DNA of 64,000 bases from Chryseosolibacter sp964551035 (GTDB taxonomy: Bacteria > Bacteroidota > Bacteroidia > Cytophagales > Cyclobacteriaceae), in contig CAZKBK010000004.1 in assembly GCA_964551035.1 (NCBI GenBank), positions 1-64,000 of the forward strand, read 5' to 3'. A program made the translations under genes and the position numbers. Each line of letters starts with the position of its first letter. Positions within the stretch are counted from its first letter, which is position 1. Shown here piece by piece: positions 26,099 through 35,702 of the stretch. Under the pieces are notes generated by a model. That model made no database searches. It worked only from the letters and a program-made list of their open reading frames with translations, and had not been told where the DNA came from.

Positions 26099-29037
26099 GC
26101 GAGGATTTGCGCGATGTCGTCGCGGGTAAGTTGTTTCATGAAGCTTTCTTCCGTGGTGATCAGGTCGTTCGTCAACCTGAGCTTCTTCTGTTGCAGCAAC
26201 AGGATCTTTTCCTCCACGGAATTCCGCGTGATAAACTTGTAGGTGAACACTTTCTTCTTCTGCCCAATGCGATGCGCACGGTCCACGGCTTGCGCCTCGA
26301 CGGCTGGATTCCACCATGGGTCGAGGATAAAGACGTAGTCCGCTTCGGTGAGATTGAGGCCAAGGCCACCGGCCTTGATCGAAATCAGGAACACCTTAAG
26401 GTGCGGATCTCTGTTGAACCGCTCGACCTGTTCTCTGCGATCGGTGCTCGAACCATCCAGATAGGCAAAGTCGATCTTGTTGGATTTGAGATATTGCCTT
26501 ACAATGTCCAGGTGTTTGACGAATTGACTAAAAATGAGCAGCTTGTGACCCTCGGCGATCGCATTTTCCAACATGTGCGTAATATCCTCGAGCTTGCCAG
26601 AATCTCCGGCGTATCCCTGCTCCACCATTCGCGGATGGTTCGCGAGCTGGCGCAGCTTGGTGAGACCTTCCAGGATCATGAACCTGCTGTTGCCCAATCC
26701 CTCCTGGTCGATGAGCTTGAATATTTTCTCGCGATACTGCGATTTCACCTCTTCGTAGCGGCGTTCCTGATCGGCGGTCATTTCCGAGTACTGAACGTAC
26801 TCCACCTTCTCCGGCAACTCCGTTGCGACTTGTGATTTGTGTCGGCGTAATATAAAAGGCTTGATGATCGCGCCAAGCTTCTTCGAGCGCGCTTCATCTC
26901 CTTTCTTTTCAATCGGGTTCTGGTACTCGTTGCGAAAGTAAGACTGGCCGCCGAGTATTCCCGGATTAATGAACGACATCTGCGACCACAGGTCGAGCGT
27001 TGTATTCTCGATTGGCGTTCCTGTCAGCACGAGTTTGTGACGCGACTTCAGATCGCGAACGGCACGCGCGATGTTGGACGTGGGATTCTTGATCACCTGC
27101 GACTCGTCAAGGATAATGTAGTTGAAGTAGAATTGCTTCAACAAATCAACGTCAAGTCGCGTAATCCCGTATGACGTCAATACGATGTCATACTTCTCAA
27201 AACGCGTCACATCCTTATTCCGAAGGGTACCCGTATAATTCAGCACCTTGAGCTGCGGCGTAAACCTGCTCGCCTCCATCTCCCAGTTGTAGATCAAAGA
27301 GGTGGGCATCACAAGCAATGTCGTACCTGCACCCGCCTCCTTTTCGGATTGCAGCAGCGCGAGCGTTTGCACCGTTTTTCCCAGGCCCATGTCGTCGGCG
27401 AGACACCCGCCCAGGCGATACTCATTTAGAAAACGCAACCAGTTGTAGCCCGCCCGCTGATAGGGTCGCAGTTCACCCTGAAAGCCATCGGGGATGCCGT
27501 ATTGCTTGATGCCGCTGAATGAACTCAGCGACCGAAGTTTTTCGCTGAGATGAACCTTGGCAAGGTTCCCCTCTTCCAGTTCACGAACCAGGTTGAGGTG
27601 GTATTTCCGCAGCACCGGCTTTTCGTGGTTGCCTTCCGTTTCGCTTAACGCAAACAGGTCGGCATACTTCGTCAGCCATACTTCCGGGATAATTGCAATT
27701 TCCCCGTTCGGCAATTTGAACTCGACCTTTTTTCTCAAAATCAGCTTCCGAAGCTCCTTGAACGGAATTTCGAATTCGCCGAAGCGGATGCGCGCGTGGA
27801 TGTCAAACCAGTCGATGCTCTCTTTCACCTCCACCTCGATCACCGCCTTCCCCACAAAATATTTTTTGTCCCTGCTTTCCGGCTGGCTCACTTCAAACCC
27901 AAGGTTCAACAAGTTGACGCGGTTTTCATTCAACCAGGAAAATGCTTCGGACTTCGGAATGGCAACCCGAAATCCCTTCATTGGCAGCCCGAGCTTCTGC
28001 AGCGTGTGCAAAAAATTCCTTTCGATATCCGACTTGCGGGTAACGCGGTGGAAGATATATCCCGAATTCTGTCGTTCGACGGTCACGCTTACCGGACCGA
28101 TGTTGTCTCCGCGGAAGCGGTGTTTTCCATACTTGAACGACAGGTCAAAAACGATCTTCCCGGACTCATCCGTCGGCTCTTCCTTCACGGGCCCACTGTC
28201 AAACAGCGACGGAACCGCCTTGCTTTGCGCGGTGTGCAACTCCGACAGCGTGAGCACCGGATGCGGATCATAAGTACTCTTGTTGATTTCGAACGCATTG
28301 GCTTCCACGTCATCGAAGGAGGCGATCAGGGGGGCAACAAACCGGTTGTAGTATGTTTCCTCGACATTCTTCGGAATCACGACAAACTTCTTGGCAAAGA
28401 AAGGAATGAGCTTCTTTCCATCCACGTGTTTCTCAAACCCGTAGAGCTTTCCATTGAGCACCATCCAGGCGGGACTCTTGCAGATCAGGTACGCGCTGTC
28501 ATTCGGAAGGTCGAGCTTCTTGCCCTGGTAGAACAACGTCGGGTAGTAGTTGGTCTGTTCGGCGGTACGCATGAAGTGAAACTGGATGCTCGCCCGCTGC
28601 TCAAGAACTTCTATCTTTCGCCAGGTGGGCTCACCATCGTTTCCCATTTCAAAAAGCATCTTGCCCTTGAGCCGGTCGAGTACCTTGGCCCTGCGCTTTT
28701 CCATATACTCTTCGATCTGCTCCTGGATGAGTTCGTTGCCTTTTACCTTGTCGAAGGTCTTCATGAGAAATTCCTCAGGCTTCATCAGCTTGCTTGAGAA
28801 TTTTTTCACGACGGCATCCTGATGCATAGAATCGATGACATCGATAAGTTCAAAATCGCGGTCGTCCAGGCCGCGAGCAAACTCCCGCGCGTTCTTCGAA
28901 GAAATATTTTGATGTTGATAAGTAAGCTTGCCTTTCTCGTCAAGATGAACAATGTACGACTCGAAGATATAACCGAGGTACTCGTGCTGATAGAGCGAAT
29001 AAATGATCTGAAATGGTTGTGAGGCAGAGACTTTCAT
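26095..29037 (-). CDS. SNF2-family DEAD/DEAH helicase
   Basis: 980 aa. About 500 residues of N-terminal beta-rich accessory region, then a SNF2 ATPase: LADDMGLGKTVQTLALL (Walker A), ILDESQVIKNP (DExx box), LTGTPIENTTLDLWSQM, and the C-terminal helicase half FSQFVKHLDIVRQYL with the ending AVDRAHRIGQKKKVFTYKFI. Bacterial members are HepA/RapA-like remodelers or DNA translocases. The role in the cell is unknown and no nearby defence or restriction genes suggest one. It is monocistronic, with its ATG at 29037. Confidence 0.92.
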   Translation of the reverse strand: MKVSASQPFQIIYSLYQHEYLGYIFESYIVHLDEKGKLTYQHQNISSKNAREFARGLDDRDFELIDVIDSMHQDAVVKKFSSKLMKPEEFLMKTFDKVKGNELIQEQIEEYMEKRRAKVLDRLKGKMLFEMGNDGEPTWRKIEVLEQRASIQFHFMRTAEQTNYYPTLFYQGKKLDLPNDSAYLICKSPAWMVLNGKLYGFEKHVDGKKLIPFFAKKFVVIPKNVEETYYNRFVAPLIASFDDVEANAFEINKSTYDPHPVLTLSELHTAQSKAVPSLFDSGPVKEEPTDESGKIVFDLSFKYGKHRFRGDNIGPVSVTVERQNSGYIFHRVTRKSDIERNFLHTLQKLGLPMKGFRVAIPKSEAFSWLNENRVNLLNLGFEVSQPESRDKKYFVGKAVIEVEVKESIDWFDIHARIRFGEFEIPFKELRKLILRKKVEFKLPNGEIAIIPEVWLTKYADLFALSETEGNHEKPVLRKYHLNLVRELEEGNLAKVHLSEKLRSLSSFSGIKQYGIPDGFQGELRPYQRAGYNWLRFLNEYRLGGCLADDMGLGKTVQTLALLQSEKEAGAGTTLLVMPTSLIYNWEMEASRFTPQLKVLNYTGTLRNKDVTRFEKYDIVLTSYGITRLDVDLLKQFYFNYIILDESQVIKNPTSNIARAVRDLKSRHKLVLTGTPIENTTLDLWSQMSFINPGILGGQSYFRNEYQNPIEKKGDEARSKKLGAIIKPFILRRHKSQVATELPEKVEYVQYSEMTADQERRYEEVKSQYREKIFKLIDQEGLGNSRFMILEGLTKLRQLANHPRMVEQGYAGDSGKLEDITHMLENAIAEGHKLLIFSQFVKHLDIVRQYLKSNKIDFAYLDGSSTDRREQVERFNRDPHLKVFLISIKAGGLGLNLTEADYVFILDPWWNPAVEAQAVDRAHRIGQKKKVFTYKFITRNSVEEKILLLQQKKLRLTNDLITTEESFMKQLTRDDIAQILA

Positions 29038-29063
29038 GAAAATCAGGCCTTTTTGAAGGAAAC

Positions 29064-29087
29064 GGAATTACTAAAATAGGTAATTCC
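29064..29087. repeat. inverted repeat GGAATTAC-(8 nt)-GTAATTCC
   Basis: Perfect 8-bp arms in the 94-nt gap between the permease stop and the SNF2 start. On the minus strand it is followed only by GTTTCC, so it is a weak terminator at best; it could equally be an operator for the SNF2 gene. Confidence 0.4.
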
Positions 29088-29131
29088 ACGTAGAAAAAAG
29101 CGTCATTTTCAGGCGATATGGTACACGATTC

Positions 29132-30358
29132 TTACAGGTATGTCACATTGGAAACCCGGGAAGCCATTTTCGCAGGATAGGCTGAGATGAGCAGGGTGAT
29201 CACGGTGACAAGTCCGAAAACCATGGCAAAGTCAGTGACGCTTACTTTCACAGGATAGCCCTGCGTGACCGCCGTTTCCATCCCCATTGAGATCAGGCCG
29301 TACTTCATTTGTGCCCAACAAAACAACCCGCCAAGCGCCATTCCGACAACAGCGCCGATGAAAGCGAGCAGCGCGCCTTCAGCCAGAAATATCTTCCCAA
29401 TACCGGCGCCATTCGCTCCCATTGCCGCCAGGATCGAGATGTCCTTCTTTTTGTCAATGGCAAGCATCATCAAATTAAAGAATATGTTGATCGACCCGAT
29501 CAGCAACAAAATGGACAACGCCATAAAAGCGAACATCTTTTCAAACTTAAGGAGTTTGTAAAGGTCCTTGTGCTGCTCCTCCGGATTGAGGACGTCGTAC
29601 TCATCTCCGAGCACGCGTTGCAGTCGTTCGTCCACGCTAAAGGGATCGACACCAGCGGCGGTTTTTATTTCAAGGGATGTCCGCCTGTTACCGTAGTCCA
29701 GAAGCTCACGCGCAAAGTCAAGCGGAACAATGATGTAGTTGTCGTCGAATTGTTGGACGATGGAAAACACACCGCCGGGAACCAGGGTCATACGCCGGTA
29801 CAACCGCGAAGGATCAAGACCAACGGTCTTTTCATTTCTGATGTAATAGACCTGCAGCGGATAAAGCGGTTCGTTCACGGCAATGGAGAGCGTGTACTGG
29901 ACACCACGGCCGACGATCGCATAGTGCACGCCGTTCTCCCGGAGCTTGAGTTCGCCTTCCACAATATTTTCCTCCGGAATCCGGTTCTGTTCAAGAAAAT
30001 TGTCACCCACGCCCTTCATCATGATCGTCTGGTTGGCGTCGCGATACCGCACGTAGGCATAGTCTTCGATGACTTCGGTGACTACCTCCACGCCCTGGAC
30101 AGCCTCGATCTTTTTAAGAAGGTCGTCAGTTACCGGAAACGACTTCCCTTCCCTTGCCTGGACTTTCACCTCGGGATCAAACGAATTGTTCAGCGAGTGC
30201 AGCAATTCCTCCAATCCGTTAAACACGGAAAGGACGATGATAAGCGTTGCCGTGAGGATGGCGATTCCCGACATCGACAGGAAAGAGATGATATTGATAA
30301 AATTCGCCTTTCGGGTGGAGACGAGATAACGACGCGCTATGAAAAATGAAAGCTTCAA
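29132..30358 (-). CDS. ABC transporter permease, LolC/LolE (FtsX) family
   Basis: 408 aa. An N-terminal helix (NIISFLSMSGIAILTATLIIVLSVFNGLEE), a large periplasmic domain (about 50-270), then three C-terminal helices (about 275-400), the layout of LolC/E lipoprotein-release permeases. FFIARRYLVSTRKANFINIIS at the start is typical. Lipoprotein extraction from the inner membrane is likely, with a LolD ATPase encoded elsewhere. No in-frame ATG fits; the natural N-terminus starts at a TTG (30358). It follows rbfA by 26 nt, probably one transcript. Confidence 0.88.
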   Translation of the reverse strand: MKLSFFIARRYLVSTRKANFINIISFLSMSGIAILTATLIIVLSVFNGLEELLHSLNNSFDPEVKVQAREGKSFPVTDDLLKKIEAVQGVEVVTEVIEDYAYVRYRDANQTIMMKGVGDNFLEQNRIPEENIVEGELKLRENGVHYAIVGRGVQYTLSIAVNEPLYPLQVYYIRNEKTVGLDPSRLYRRMTLVPGGVFSIVQQFDDNYIIVPLDFARELLDYGNRRTSLEIKTAAGVDPFSVDERLQRVLGDEYDVLNPEEQHKDLYKLLKFEKMFAFMALSILLLIGSINIFFNLMMLAIDKKKDISILAAMGANGAGIGKIFLAEGALLAFIGAVVGMALGGLFCWAQMKYGLISMGMETAVTQGYPVKVSVTDFAMVFGLVTVITLLISAYPAKMASRVSNVTYL

Positions 30359-30384
30359 AACTGATGTGCTTGCCGGCGGGATAG

Positions 30385-30756
30385 CTACCCGTTTTTATCC
30401 TCTGGCGGGATGTTCAGGTTTTTGATAATCTCTTCAATCCGCATGGCGCGCTCTTCAACCTGATCGATGATGAAAATCAATTCGGGAATGATCCTGACCT
30501 GCTTTCCGATACGATCACCGAGCGCCTTTCTGATTTCCTTTTTATGAAGATTGAGCTTGTCGAGCGTCCGTTGCTTGTCGTTGGCGAGCATCATGCTAAT
30601 ATATATCCGGGCCACGCCCAAATCGGGGCTGACGTTGACGTCGGCAATAGTGATGAAGGTATTATCAAGAATTCCGCGTTTGTCGCGCTGGAAAATGTCG
30701 CTCAACTCCTTTTGAATCAGTCTGCCGAACTTTTGCTGCCGTGTTGAACCTGCCAT
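30385..30756 (-). CDS. rbfA: 30S ribosome-binding factor A
   Basis: 123 aa, the typical length. RbfA binds the 30S subunit during late maturation. Family features: TRQQKFGRLIQKELSDIFQRD at the N-terminus, ITIADVNVSPDLGVARIYISMM in the KH-like core, and KEIRKALGDRIGKQVRIIPELIFIIDQVEE with the helix-kink-helix and the final beta strand. ATG at 30756. The LolC/E-like permease follows on the same strand, as seen in other Bacteroidota. Confidence 0.96.
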   Translation of the reverse strand: MAGSTRQQKFGRLIQKELSDIFQRDKRGILDNTFITIADVNVSPDLGVARIYISMMLANDKQRTLDKLNLHKKEIRKALGDRIGKQVRIIPELIFIIDQVEERAMRIEEIIKNLNIPPEDKNG

Positions 30757-30877
30757 GTTGGTCGGTGGCTTATAGCTTGCTAATCAAACGGTAAGGTGGA
30801 TAAAAAACAACAGATTACGCTTTAAACTTCAGAATTACTGATCTATTTTTCCGCCCAGCACAAAAAACCGAGGCGCC

Positions 30878-32278
30878 TTGATCCGCTATTTCCGCATAAA
30901 CGACCCCTACCGGCTCGCAGGCACCCTGGTGTTGTTCCTGTTACTCAACCTTCCGCTCTTCATTGATCCTCCGGCTGTTGGCGTGGCTACCCTTAAGAGC
31001 ATGGTCATCGGCGAGAAGCTGAACGAAGACTACAAAATGTATTCCCAGCTGGTCGATAATACCGCCCCCCTGGCGGCCTGGTCTTACGAATTCTTTGAAA
31101 CCCTTTTCGGCAGGTCGCTAACCGCCCGGCACATCTTCGCATTCATCTTTGTATTCCTTCAGTCCGCCTACCTGGGCATGATGATGATCAACCGGAAGGT
31201 GTTTAATGAAAACACCTACATTCCTTCCTTCCTTTTCCTGCTGTTGTTCTTTTTCTCTTACGATACGATTTCCCTGACCGGAGAGTTGTTGGGCTTCGTG
31301 TTCCTGCTGCCCGCCATCAACAACATCTTCAGGGAAATTGAATTCCGCACACAGCGCGATGAGACCGTTTTTAATCTTGGTGCCTACATCAGCCTAGCTT
31401 CCCTGTTCTCGTTCGGTTATTCCATTTTTCTCTTTTTCGCTATGGCCGCCCTGATAACGTCGGGCAGAATCACGCCGCGTAAATTTCTGCTGCTCACCTT
31501 CGGTTTCTTGCTGCCCCACCTGCTCGTGCTCAGTGTCACCCTGTTGAGTGGCGTTCTTCCGGATGTCTGGCAGCACTACTACCTCTCCAACCTTTCCCTG
31601 GAAAGGATCGTACGCATGCCCTGGGACGGCTTGCTCGTCCTCGCCGCCGTGCCCACACTTTATTTTCTCATCTCGTCGATCATGCTGCAACGTGAGGCGC
31701 GCCTTAGCAAATACCAGTCCTTGCTGCTGCAGCTCATGTTCTTATGGATTGGATTCTGCTTCATCTACCTTCTGTTCTGCAAAGACCTCCGTCCCCAGAA
31801 TCTTATCGTTTTCATTCCAGGGATGACCACCCTGATCACACATTTCCTTTTGTTTATCCGGCGAAGGAGATTTGTCGAAATCAACGGCTGGGTACTCCTG
31901 CTCGGCGTGGTGACGGTAAGCTATCTGGCGCGTTATGAAAAGCTCGATTGGGTAAGCTATGAAGGCCTTCAGGTGAGGGCGACTAACGAATATGGATATG
32001 CAGACAAGCGCCTGTTGGTACTCGAAGACGACATGCGCTTCTTTTTAGACAACCAGCTTGCGACGCCTTATTTGAATTGGGCCCTATCGAAACGAATCTT
32101 CGAGGGTCCTGACTATTATGAGAATGTGACGGACGTTTATCACGCCTTCACCACCGACCCTCCCGACATCGTCATAGACAAAAGAAACTATCTCAAACCA
32201 TTTCTTGAAAGGATTCCGGAGCTCGCAAAGGAATACCGCAGGCGCGGCGATGTCTATGTTCGCGCTACGAACAACTGA
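30878..32278 (+). CDS. polytopic membrane protein of unknown function (DUF6427-like)
   Basis: 466 aa with about ten hydrophobic helices over residues 12-360, then a soluble tail of about 100 residues. The tail contains LATPYLNWALSKRIFEG and PPDIVIDKRNYLKPFLERIP, reminiscent of the C-terminal tails of GT-C type membrane glycosyltransferases, although no catalytic motif is clear. The start is TTG (MIRYFRINDPYRLAGT); no usable ATG exists before residue 42. It appears related to Bacteroidota DUF6427 proteins, with modest confidence. The 3' end overlaps the convergent rpiB by 14 nt. Confidence 0.8.
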   Translation: MIRYFRINDPYRLAGTLVLFLLLNLPLFIDPPAVGVATLKSMVIGEKLNEDYKMYSQLVDNTAPLAAWSYEFFETLFGRSLTARHIFAFIFVFLQSAYLGMMMINRKVFNENTYIPSFLFLLLFFFSYDTISLTGELLGFVFLLPAINNIFREIEFRTQRDETVFNLGAYISLASLFSFGYSIFLFFAMAALITSGRITPRKFLLLTFGFLLPHLLVLSVTLLSGVLPDVWQHYYLSNLSLERIVRMPWDGLLVLAAVPTLYFLISSIMLQREARLSKYQSLLLQLMFLWIGFCFIYLLFCKDLRPQNLIVFIPGMTTLITHFLLFIRRRRFVEINGWVLLLGVVTVSYLARYEKLDWVSYEGLQVRATNEYGYADKRLLVLEDDMRFFLDNQLATPYLNWALSKRIFEGPDYYENVTDVYHAFTTDPPDIVIDKRNYLKPFLERIPELAKEYRRRGDVYVRATNN

Positions 32279-32699
32279 TCTTATTCACCCGACGTTCGTG
32301 TCGTCCGCCTTCAAAGGCCGTGTTCAGGAATCTCATGGTAATGATTTCTGCACTGGCCTCGTTGATAAAACGCGCAGGAATACAGATCACATTCGCGTTG
32401 TTGTGCTGCCGCGCCAGGACGGCGAGCTCTTCATTCCAACACAGCGCGGCACGTATGCCCTGATGTTTATTCGCTGACATCGCCACCCCGTTTCCGCTGC
32501 CACAAATCAGGATGCCGAGGTCTGCTTCGTTTTTCTCAACGGCTTCGGCCACAGGGTGGGCAAAGTCCGGGTAATCCGCCGATTCACCGCTGTGGGCACC
32601 GACGTCCTTCACGGAATACCCGGCTTCCTCCAGTTTTCTCTTGAGCGTTTGCTTGTATTCGTAACCCGCGTGGTCGGAACCAATGATTAGCGTTTCCAT
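32265..32699 (-). CDS. rpiB: ribose-5-phosphate isomerase B
   Basis: 144 aa. Interconverts ribose 5-phosphate and ribulose 5-phosphate in the pentose phosphate pathway. RpiB/LacAB hallmarks: IGSDHAGYEYKQTLK at the start, and ILICGSGNGVAMSANKHQGIRAALCWNEELAVLARQHNNANV with the CGSGNG phosphate-binding loop. Its ATG overlaps the tatC stop by one base (TAATG), so it is coupled to tatC. It is the last gene of glyA-tatC-rpiB. Confidence 0.96.
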   Translation of the reverse strand: METLIIGSDHAGYEYKQTLKRKLEEAGYSVKDVGAHSGESADYPDFAHPVAEAVEKNEADLGILICGSGNGVAMSANKHQGIRAALCWNEELAVLARQHNNANVICIPARFINEASAEIITMRFLNTAFEGGRHERRVNKISCS

Positions 32700-33559
32700 T
32701 ATTCAACCGATTGTTCATTTTCCTTCTCTTCTTCTTCCTCCTTCGCCTGTCTCCGGACCACACTCGAGGAAATCAAAATGCCGATTTCATATAACAGGTA
32801 CAAAGGGAGGGCGATCAGTGCCTGGCTGAGCGGATCTGCCGAGGGCGTGACGATCGCGCCGAGGATAAGGATGATAATGATCGCATGCTTCCGCGACTTC
32901 CTGAGGAACTGAGGCGTGATGATGCCCATCTTCGTTAAAAAATAGATCACCACGGGGAGTTGAAAGAGTATACCGCTGCCAAACACGACAGTAACAATTG
33001 TACCTACAAAAGAAGTGATGTCAAATTCATTGCTCACCAGGTCGCTGATCTGATAGGTCGCCAGGAAGGAAATCATCATCGGCGACATCACATAGTAACC
33101 GAAAAGAACGCCGGCTAAAAACAGAAAGGACACCGATGCCACCGCACCTTGTGAATACCGTCGTTCGCTTTTCTTCAACCCCGGCCGGATAAATCGCCAC
33201 ATTTCCCAGCAGATATAGGGGAAGGAAAGGATCAACCCGATCACCACCGACGCGGTGATGTGCATGGTAAACTGTCCCGTCATCTGGCGGCTCTGCAGAT
33301 GGAACGGTATGCTGTCTATGCACAATGCTTCAGGTGATCCCACCATCTGGCCAAGCTTGCAAAGCCATTGAAAGGTCGGGAAGTCTGCCTGACCCGGAGC
33401 GAATATGATGTTGTCGAAGATCCATTCGCCGTACGAAAAGGCGATGATGGTGAAAACCAGAATGGATACAAGTGACCTGACCACATGCCACCTCAATTCT
33501 TCGAGGTGTTCCAAAAAACTCATCTCCTTCTCTTCAACCTGCTGCTGGTCTAACGCCAT
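32699..33559 (-). CDS. tatC: Sec-independent protein translocase TatC
   Basis: 286 aa, six membrane helices. The core of the twin-arginine translocase that exports folded proteins. EMSFLEHLEELRWHVVRSL near residue 12 is the conserved N-terminal cytosolic motif, and FGSGILFQLPVVIYFLTKMGI near 190 is typical. A loop of about 40 residues between helices 1 and 2 (GQADFPTFQWLCKLGQ and onward) is characteristic of the Bacteroidota version. No tatA lies nearby. ATG at 33559, 28 nt after glyA. Confidence 0.95.
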   Translation of the reverse strand: MALDQQQVEEKEMSFLEHLEELRWHVVRSLVSILVFTIIAFSYGEWIFDNIIFAPGQADFPTFQWLCKLGQMVGSPEALCIDSIPFHLQSRQMTGQFTMHITASVVIGLILSFPYICWEMWRFIRPGLKKSERRYSQGAVASVSFLFLAGVLFGYYVMSPMMISFLATYQISDLVSNEFDITSFVGTIVTVVFGSGILFQLPVVIYFLTKMGIITPQFLRKSRKHAIIIILILGAIVTPSADPLSQALIALPLYLLYEIGILISSSVVRRQAKEEEEEKENEQSVE

Positions 33560-33587
33560 TGTACTTTGGTTTTTAATCTAGTGACCA

Positions 33588-34856
33588 TCAGTAAAGCGGG
33601 AACTTTTGCATCCAGCGGTTCACCTTCTTTTTTATTGCCCTAAGGTGTTTTTGGTCGGAAGGCTTTTGGAGGGCTTCATCGATCAATTCGACCACTTTAA
33701 CCATGTCCTTTTCTTTCATTCCGCGCGTGGTGACGGCGGGAGTTCCGATGCGCATGCCAGAGGTCACCATAGGCGACTGCGAGTCAAAGGGAACCATGTT
33801 CTTGTTGATCGTGATATCGGCCTGGATAAGGGCTTCCTCCGCCTGTTTTCCCGTGAGTTTCTTCGAACGAAGGTCGATAAGCATCAGGTGATTGTCAGTG
33901 CCGCCCGAAATGATCTTATAGCCGCGCGCGACAAATGCTTCCGCCATCGCTTTTGCATTTCGCGCGACCTGGACAACGTATTCGAGATATTCATCTGACA
34001 AGGCCTCCTGGAACGCGATCGCCTTCGCGGCAATCACATGCTCGAGCGGCCCGCCCTGCGTGCCGGGAAACACGCCTGAGTCCAAAACGGAGCTGAGTTT
34101 CCTCAGTTCACCTTTCGGCGTCTTCAGTCCCCATGGATTGTCGATGTTCTTGCCGATCATGATCATTCCCCCGCGTGGGCCCCGAAGCGTTTTGTGCGTG
34201 GTTGTCGTCACCACATGGCAATACTCCATGGGGTCATTCAGGAGACCTCTCGCTATAAGGCCTGCCGGATGCGCAATATCGGCCATGAGAACCGCGCCGA
34301 CGCGATCGGCTGCTTCCCTTAGCTTCTTATAGTCCCAGTCGCGGCTGTAGGCCGACGCGCCACAGATGATGAGCTTTGGTTTCTCGCGCTCAGCGGTTGT
34401 AATCACTTTGTCAAAATCGATCTGACCGGTTTCCTCCTCAACGCCGTAAAAGACCGGCTGATAAAGTTTTCCCGAAAAGTTCACCGGTGAGCCATGGGTG
34501 AGGTGGCCGCCATGTGACAGGTCGAACCCGAGAATTTTGTCTCCGGGCTTGAGGCATGCGAGCATTACCGATGCGTTGGCCTGTGCCCCCGAATGCGGCT
34601 GCACGTTTGCCCAGGCTGCACCGAACAGTTCCTTCGCCCGGTCGATGGCCAATTGTTCTATTTCATCCACGACCTCACACCCACCATAGTACCGCTTCCC
34701 CGGTAGCCCTTCGGCGTATTTGTTCGTCAGCACCGTGCCCATCGCCTTGATCACCTGCTGCGAGGCGAAATTTTCGGAGGCAATCAGTTCGACGCCATTT
34801 TGCTGGCGTTCTTTTTCCTTTTCGATCAGTTCAAAAATGACCTTGTCTTTCTTCAT
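33588..34856 (-). CDS. glyA: serine hydroxymethyltransferase
   Basis: 422 aa. A PLP enzyme converting serine and tetrahydrofolate to glycine and 5,10-methylene-THF. LIASENFASQQV near residue 25, GLPGKRYYGGCEVVDEIE near 55, and the PLP-lysine motif VVTTTTHKTLRGPRGG near 225 are all present. ATG at 34856 with a good promoter upstream. It heads glyA-tatC-rpiB. Confidence 0.98.
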   Translation of the reverse strand: MKKDKVIFELIEKEKERQQNGVELIASENFASQQVIKAMGTVLTNKYAEGLPGKRYYGGCEVVDEIEQLAIDRAKELFGAAWANVQPHSGAQANASVMLACLKPGDKILGFDLSHGGHLTHGSPVNFSGKLYQPVFYGVEEETGQIDFDKVITTAEREKPKLIICGASAYSRDWDYKKLREAADRVGAVLMADIAHPAGLIARGLLNDPMEYCHVVTTTTHKTLRGPRGGMIMIGKNIDNPWGLKTPKGELRKLSSVLDSGVFPGTQGGPLEHVIAAKAIAFQEALSDEYLEYVVQVARNAKAMAEAFVARGYKIISGGTDNHLMLIDLRSKKLTGKQAEEALIQADITINKNMVPFDSQSPMVTSGMRIGTPAVTTRGMKEKDMVKVVELIDEALQKPSDQKHLRAIKKKVNRWMQKFPLY

Positions 34857-34879
34857 TGGGTGGGTTGGTAAAAGCGGTC

Positions 34880-34911
34880 CAAAAATAGGCTAGTAACGGA
34901 CAAGACCCAAG
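34880..34911 (-). promoter_or_regulatory. promoter of glyA-tatC-rpiB
   Basis: On the minus strand: CTTG (one base off TTTG) at 34911-34908, 20 nt, then TATTTTTG (exact TAnnTTTG) at 34887-34880, 23 nt before the glyA ATG. Confidence 0.6.
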
Positions 34912-34952
34912 CCCGCGAAATAATTACCGGAAAATTCGTTGAACGAGGCCTG

Positions 34953-35687
34953 TCACCACGACCCGGACGCGCCGCCGCCACCAAAGCTGCCACCACCTCC
35001 GGAGAAACCACCGAAGCCTCCGCCTCCACCACTCCGGCCCGACCAGCCGCCGCCTCCTCCCCATCCGGGACCAAAAAACCAGCCTCCGCGTCTGCCGCGG
35101 TTGCCGCGATTATTGCGACTGATGATGAAGACAACCAGAATGATGATAAGCGTTGCAATCACAGATCCTCCCCGCCGGCTCCTGTCCTGCCGAGGCGCCG
35201 GTGTCCCCTTGTATTCCCCGCCGATTGCCTGTATGATGGACCTTACGCCCGCCCCGATACCCGCGTCATAATTGTTTTGACGAAAATGAGGCGTGATCTC
35301 ATGGCGGATGATCTGACTGGAGACCAGGTCCGTCACCACGCCTTCAAGCCCCTGCCCCACCTCAATTCGCAATTTCCGGTCTTCGGCCGCCACAAAAAGC
35401 AGGATGCCGTTGTCGAAATCTTCCCGGCCGAGTTTCCACTGCTCAACCACCTTGATCGTATACTCCTCAAGAATGGCATCTCCGAGGGTCGGGATGGTGA
35501 GGACTGCAATTTGATTGGACGTCGTGTCTTCATATTTTTTCAGGGCCTCCTCCAGGTCCTGGACAAACGCCGGGGAAAGGATCTTAGCTTCGTCCGTGAC
35601 GCGCGTCCACAGTTTTGGGATCTCCTGCTGCGCGCATAACGGTGTGAATGAAACGAGAAAAAATATCAGGAGCGTGGCGTTTTTCAT
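34953..35687 (-). CDS. TPM-domain membrane protein with glycine-rich tail
   Basis: 244 aa. Signal peptide (MKNATLLIFFLVSFTPLCAQ), a periplasmic TPM domain (about 27-150: VTDEAKILSPAFVQDLEEALKKYEDTTSNQ, then NGILLFVAAEDRKLRIEVGQGLEG), one membrane helix (SVIATLIIILVVFIISR) and a Gly/Ser/Trp-rich cytosolic tail ending GGGGASGSW. TPM proteins have been linked to photosystem assembly (TLP18.3) and to membrane stress, but the bacterial role is unsettled. It follows the second TPM gene by 15 nt, so the two form an operon. The LemA gene that often accompanies them is absent here. Confidence 0.88.
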   Translation of the reverse strand: MKNATLLIFFLVSFTPLCAQQEIPKLWTRVTDEAKILSPAFVQDLEEALKKYEDTTSNQIAVLTIPTLGDAILEEYTIKVVEQWKLGREDFDNGILLFVAAEDRKLRIEVGQGLEGVVTDLVSSQIIRHEITPHFRQNNYDAGIGAGVRSIIQAIGGEYKGTPAPRQDRSRRGGSVIATLIIILVVFIISRNNRGNRGRRGGWFFGPGWGGGGGWSGRSGGGGGFGGFSGGGGSFGGGGASGSW

Positions 35688-35702
35688 TTCTTGCTGTTCT
35701 CT